DNA of 7,464 bases from Planctomycetaceae bacterium (GTDB lineage: Bacteria; Planctomycetota; Planctomycetia; Pirellulales; Thermoguttaceae). The DNA lies in contig JAITBS010000684.1 in NCBI GenBank assembly GCA_031283515.1, forward strand, positions 1-7,464, written 5' to 3'. The notes beneath the pieces are model-generated. The model saw only the letters and a program-made list of their open reading frames with translations. It was not told where the DNA came from and did no database searches. A program made the position numbers and the translations under genes. Of this stretch, positions 6,040 to 7,464 are shown one piece after another (position 1 is the first letter of the stretch; each line of letters opens with the position of its first letter).

Positions 6040-6672
6040 TTACATATTTTTTGCAACAATTTCGGCATAGGCGGCGTAAATCAATGCGGTACTTACTGCA
6101 CCGGCATCGAGATGTCCCCGGCTTCGTTCGCCGAGATTTTTTGCTCTGCCGTGTTTGGCGATCAATTCTTTTGTGGAATCGGCTCCGGTTTGTGCAGCAA
6201 CAGCGGCAGCTTGAAAAATTTCCGAAAAGGATGTATTGGTTCTTCCTTTAAATCGGTTCATCGCTTCAATTGCCGGAATGAGAGCATCCATGAGTGTTTT
6301 ATCACCGATTTGAGCTTTGGTCATTGTCCGAACATTGGCAAGACCGTTTTCAAATACAGTAATTGTTTCATCAACATCAAGTTCTTCGGAAGTGATTCCG
6401 CCTGCCATACCGGTGAAAAACAAACCGGAAAGTGTACTGGTTGAACCGCTGGCTCCTGACATGACATCGAAACCGACTGTTTCGAGAGTTACCGAAAGCG
6501 TTCCGTCTTTCTTCGCACTGGCGGCAGCGGCTTTCATTGCTGCCAGAATAGCTGTGCCGTGATCACCGTCTCCGGTTGCAGCATCCAGTCGGTTCAAAAG
6601 GATCAGGTTTGTTTCAATCGACGCCAACGCCGCTTCCAACATTTGGCAAAATAATAATTTTGTAAATTTCAT
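6040..6672 (-). CDS. dhaL: dihydroxyacetone kinase-type ADP-binding subunit DhaL (DAK2 domain), without DhaK
   Basis: A 210-residue all-alpha DAK2 protein, the usual length for a separate DhaL subunit. The nucleotide and Mg site is clear: LDAATGDGDHG with Asp30, Asp35 and Asp37, at the same numbering as the Mg-binding residues of E. coli DhaL. Also visible are SGASGSTSTLSGLFF (72-86, an altered form of the usual GGxSGPLYG loop), GDKTLMDAL (123-131) and GRAKNLGERSRGHLDAGA (175-192), where the usual DPGA is DAGA. In PTS-dependent systems DhaL carries ADP/ATP and phosphorylates dihydroxyacetone bound to DhaK; related pairs act on other short ketoses. No DhaK or DhaM gene is present here, so the partner and substrate are open. 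It is the first gene of a probable - strand operon. The ATG at 6672 is favoured because it aligns Asp30/35/37 with the family. Confidence 0.88.
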   Translation of the reverse strand: MKFTKLLFCQMLEAALASIETNLILLNRLDAATGDGDHGTAILAAMKAAAASAKKDGTLSVTLETVGFDVMSGASGSTSTLSGLFFTGMAGGITSEELDVDETITVFENGLANVRTMTKAQIGDKTLMDALIPAIEAMNRFKGRTNTSFSEIFQAAAVAAQTGADSTKELIAKHGRAKNLGERSRGHLDAGAVSTALIYAAYAEIVAKNM

Positions 6673-6695
6673 CTTTCAATTTCTAATTCATGTAT

Positions 6696-6724
6696 AGAAT
6701 ACGGAACAGAGATAACTTTTGTAA
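6696..6724 (-). promoter_or_regulatory. candidate sigma70-type promoter of the dhaL operon
   Basis: Read on the - strand, TTACAA (6724-6719) and TATTCT (6701-6696) are separated by 17 bp. Each matches four of six consensus bases or better. Transcription would begin near 6689, giving a short leader before the dhaL ATG at 6672. In an AT-rich context such matches arise by chance, so support is modest. Confidence 0.35.
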
Positions 6725-6742
6725 TAATAGTAAAAGAAACTT

Positions 6743-6756
6743 TGTAAACGGTTACC
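6743..6756. promoter_or_regulatory. CG-centred near-palindrome upstream of dhaL, possible operator
   Basis: TGTAAACGGTTACC has half-sites agreeing at five of seven positions around a central CG, the style of LacI-family operators. It lies 18 bp upstream of the candidate -35 of dhaL, a place suited to an activator or repressor. A single weak site, reported as a possibility only. Confidence 0.2.
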
Positions 6757-6892
6757 TATCAATTCATTCATTTCATTTACCATTTGAGTACCATCCAAAG
6801 ATTTCTAAACGAGTTTCCATAGTACACAGATTTTTGTTTTTGTCAAGCGATTTTCTATTTTTTCGTATTGGGGCGTGAAGATTGGAAACATT

Positions 6893-6967
6893 TTCCTAAT
6901 GTGTAGAGGCTGGTTGGTAATTTAGACCGATTGACCAACCACACTCTGAACGATTAGGAATTTTTTT
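6893..6967 (+). terminator. strong orphan intrinsic terminator on the + strand
   Basis: A three-step hairpin. TTCCTAAT (6893-6900) pairs with ATTAGGAA (6953-6960), AGAG (6905-6908) pairs with CTCT (6944-6947), and TGGTTGGT (6911-6918) pairs with ACCAACCA (6934-6941) around a 15-nt loop. Seven T residues (6961-6967) follow directly. The T run is only on the + strand side, so it would stop rightward transcription, yet no + strand gene precedes it. It may end a small RNA or be the remnant of a lost gene. Confidence 0.65.
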
Positions 6968-7040
6968 CTGAAAAACGAAACTCCTGTTAATATCTAATGT
7001 TGTTTTGTGTATAAATTAAATTCGTTTAAACTGTAACTTT

Positions 7041-7070
7041 ACAATAATTCCGTTCTAAAAGGACATTGTA
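7041..7070. repeat. diverged copy of the short 'CCTGAAAGG' hairpin repeat
   Basis: GTTCT-AAA-AGGAC at 7052-7064 with its flanks (AATTCCGTTC...GGACATTG) resembles the unit at 2953-2976 (ATTCTGCGTCCTGAAAGGACAAC, described in parts): the same 5-bp stem, here with one T-G wobble, and the same 3-nt loop size. It lies just downstream of the decayed RHS fragment on that gene's strand. Confidence 0.45.
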
Positions 7071-7099
7071 TAACAACTCGCCGTAACACGGTGTGTTTG

Positions 7100-7273
7100 T
7101 TATGCATCGAACTGTTCGCCGCTGTACAGGAATTCTGTCAATGCCGTTGCTGGGTCGAAACCAATAGCGTTACCGTAAGCGTCGAAGGCGTAGAGTTCGG
7201 CGATGGCACCGGCAAGATCAGTTAAAACTCTAGTACTTCCATGACCGTCGAACGTGAAATATAACTTTTTCGG
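7100..7273 (-). pseudogene. RHS-repeat core fragment, truncated at both ends
   Basis: On the - strand, 57 codons run from just after an in-frame TGA (7276-7274) to TAA (7102-7100). The translation carries unmistakable RHS-repeat-associated core wording: FDGHGSTRVLTD, YAFDAYGNAIGFD and FLYSGEQFDA. In full RHS/YD-repeat proteins this block is preceded by hundreds of residues and followed by a QQYLRARYYD-type block and a variable toxin or effector tip. Both are missing, no ATG lies in the fragment, and nearby frames contain no continuation. The fragment is richer in GC than its surroundings. It is probably a relic of a large polymorphic RHS protein, or a displaced piece left by RHS recombination. 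The wording is typical of planctomycete RHS proteins. Alternative: the window boundary hides nothing relevant, since decay begins inside it. Confidence 0.85.
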
Positions 7274-7464
7274 TCAGCCCTGATTTTTTTCACATTATAA
7301 CGATTGTAACAGGACAATGAGTCTCCTATTATCGCTATAGTTCACAGTTACTACCTAATTGTCAAAGATCATAATTTTGTTCTATTAACATCTATCACTT
7401 TTTATTCATACAACCAATCTACTTCTAAATCGAGAAAAGTTCAAGACAAAGTGTGTCCTTTCGC
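7274..7464. other. AT-rich sequence upstream of the RHS remnant, no gene seen
   Basis: All frames on the RHS strand are broken by stops and show no YD-repeat wording, so the upstream part of the RHS gene is absent rather than merely frameshifted here. Nothing else recognisable is present up to the window edge. Confidence 0.6.

Larger units (their letters stand above)
6725..7040. other. AT-rich region without a gene right of dhaL
   Basis: No coding sequence is supported on either strand. A 62-codon + strand frame at 6690-6878 has no ribosome site, no recognisable motif and a composition like random AT-rich DNA. The stretch contains the possible operator at 6743-6756 and the orphan terminator at 6893-6967. 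No other structure stands out. Confidence 0.6.

Noticed and set aside
6004..6444. 146-codon + strand frame opposite dhaL
   Set aside because: It is antisense to a well-supported DhaL coding sequence, Cys/Ser/Phe-rich, with no family motif or ribosome site.
6690..6878. 62-codon + strand frame before the orphan terminator
   Set aside because: Composition is like random AT-rich DNA, no ribosome site or motif; a non-coding RNA is a better idea if anything is transcribed.

Overview
This is a moderately AT-rich bacterial window (roughly 40% GC by eye) with five intact protein genes, one decayed gene fragment, and intergenic spaces unusually full of inverted repeats. The gene set points to Planctomycetota or a neighbouring PVC lineage: a secreted double DUF1080 (3-keto-disaccharide hydrolase-like) protein, a secreted double SGNH esterase whose first domain has the GSSS form of the motif, and an RHS core fragment with planctomycete-style wording (YAFDAYGNAIGF, LYSGEQFD). 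This is inference from protein style; there is no rRNA or marker gene to settle it.

Layout. Positions 1-472 hold no gene but carry a ~197-bp imperfect palindrome (52-248). On the + strand follow the secreted double-DUF1080 protein (473-1720) and a stand-alone ADP-dependent NAD(P)H-hydrate dehydratase, nnrD (1877-2809). An ~80-nt hairpin with a T-rich tail lies between them, and its T-tract runs directly into the nnrD start codon. The convergent space 2810-3266 is a repeat cassette: heptanucleotide tandem repeats, two long hairpins sharing one core, and three short hairpins between them.

On the - strand, transcribed right to left, are a DhaL-type kinase subunit (6672-6040), the tandem SGNH hydrolase (5976-4456) and a lipoprotein related to ModA-type substrate-binding proteins (4382-3267). 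Gaps of 63 and 73 bp allow an operon, but neither partner DhaK nor ABC-transporter permease/ATPase genes are present. Upstream of dhaL is a plausible sigma70-type promoter. To the right there is no intact gene: a strong orphan + strand terminator (6893-6967), a diverged copy of the short intergenic repeat, and a 57-codon RHS-repeat core remnant (7273-7100, - strand).

Functionally the window reads as accessory carbohydrate or ester catabolism (exported DUF1080 and SGNH proteins, a three-carbon/sugar kinase subunit) beside one housekeeping metabolite-repair gene. I found no convincing defence island, CRISPR array, integron, tRNA or intact transposon. The most unexplained material is the repeat and hairpin content between genes, plus several lineage-specific oddities in the proteins.
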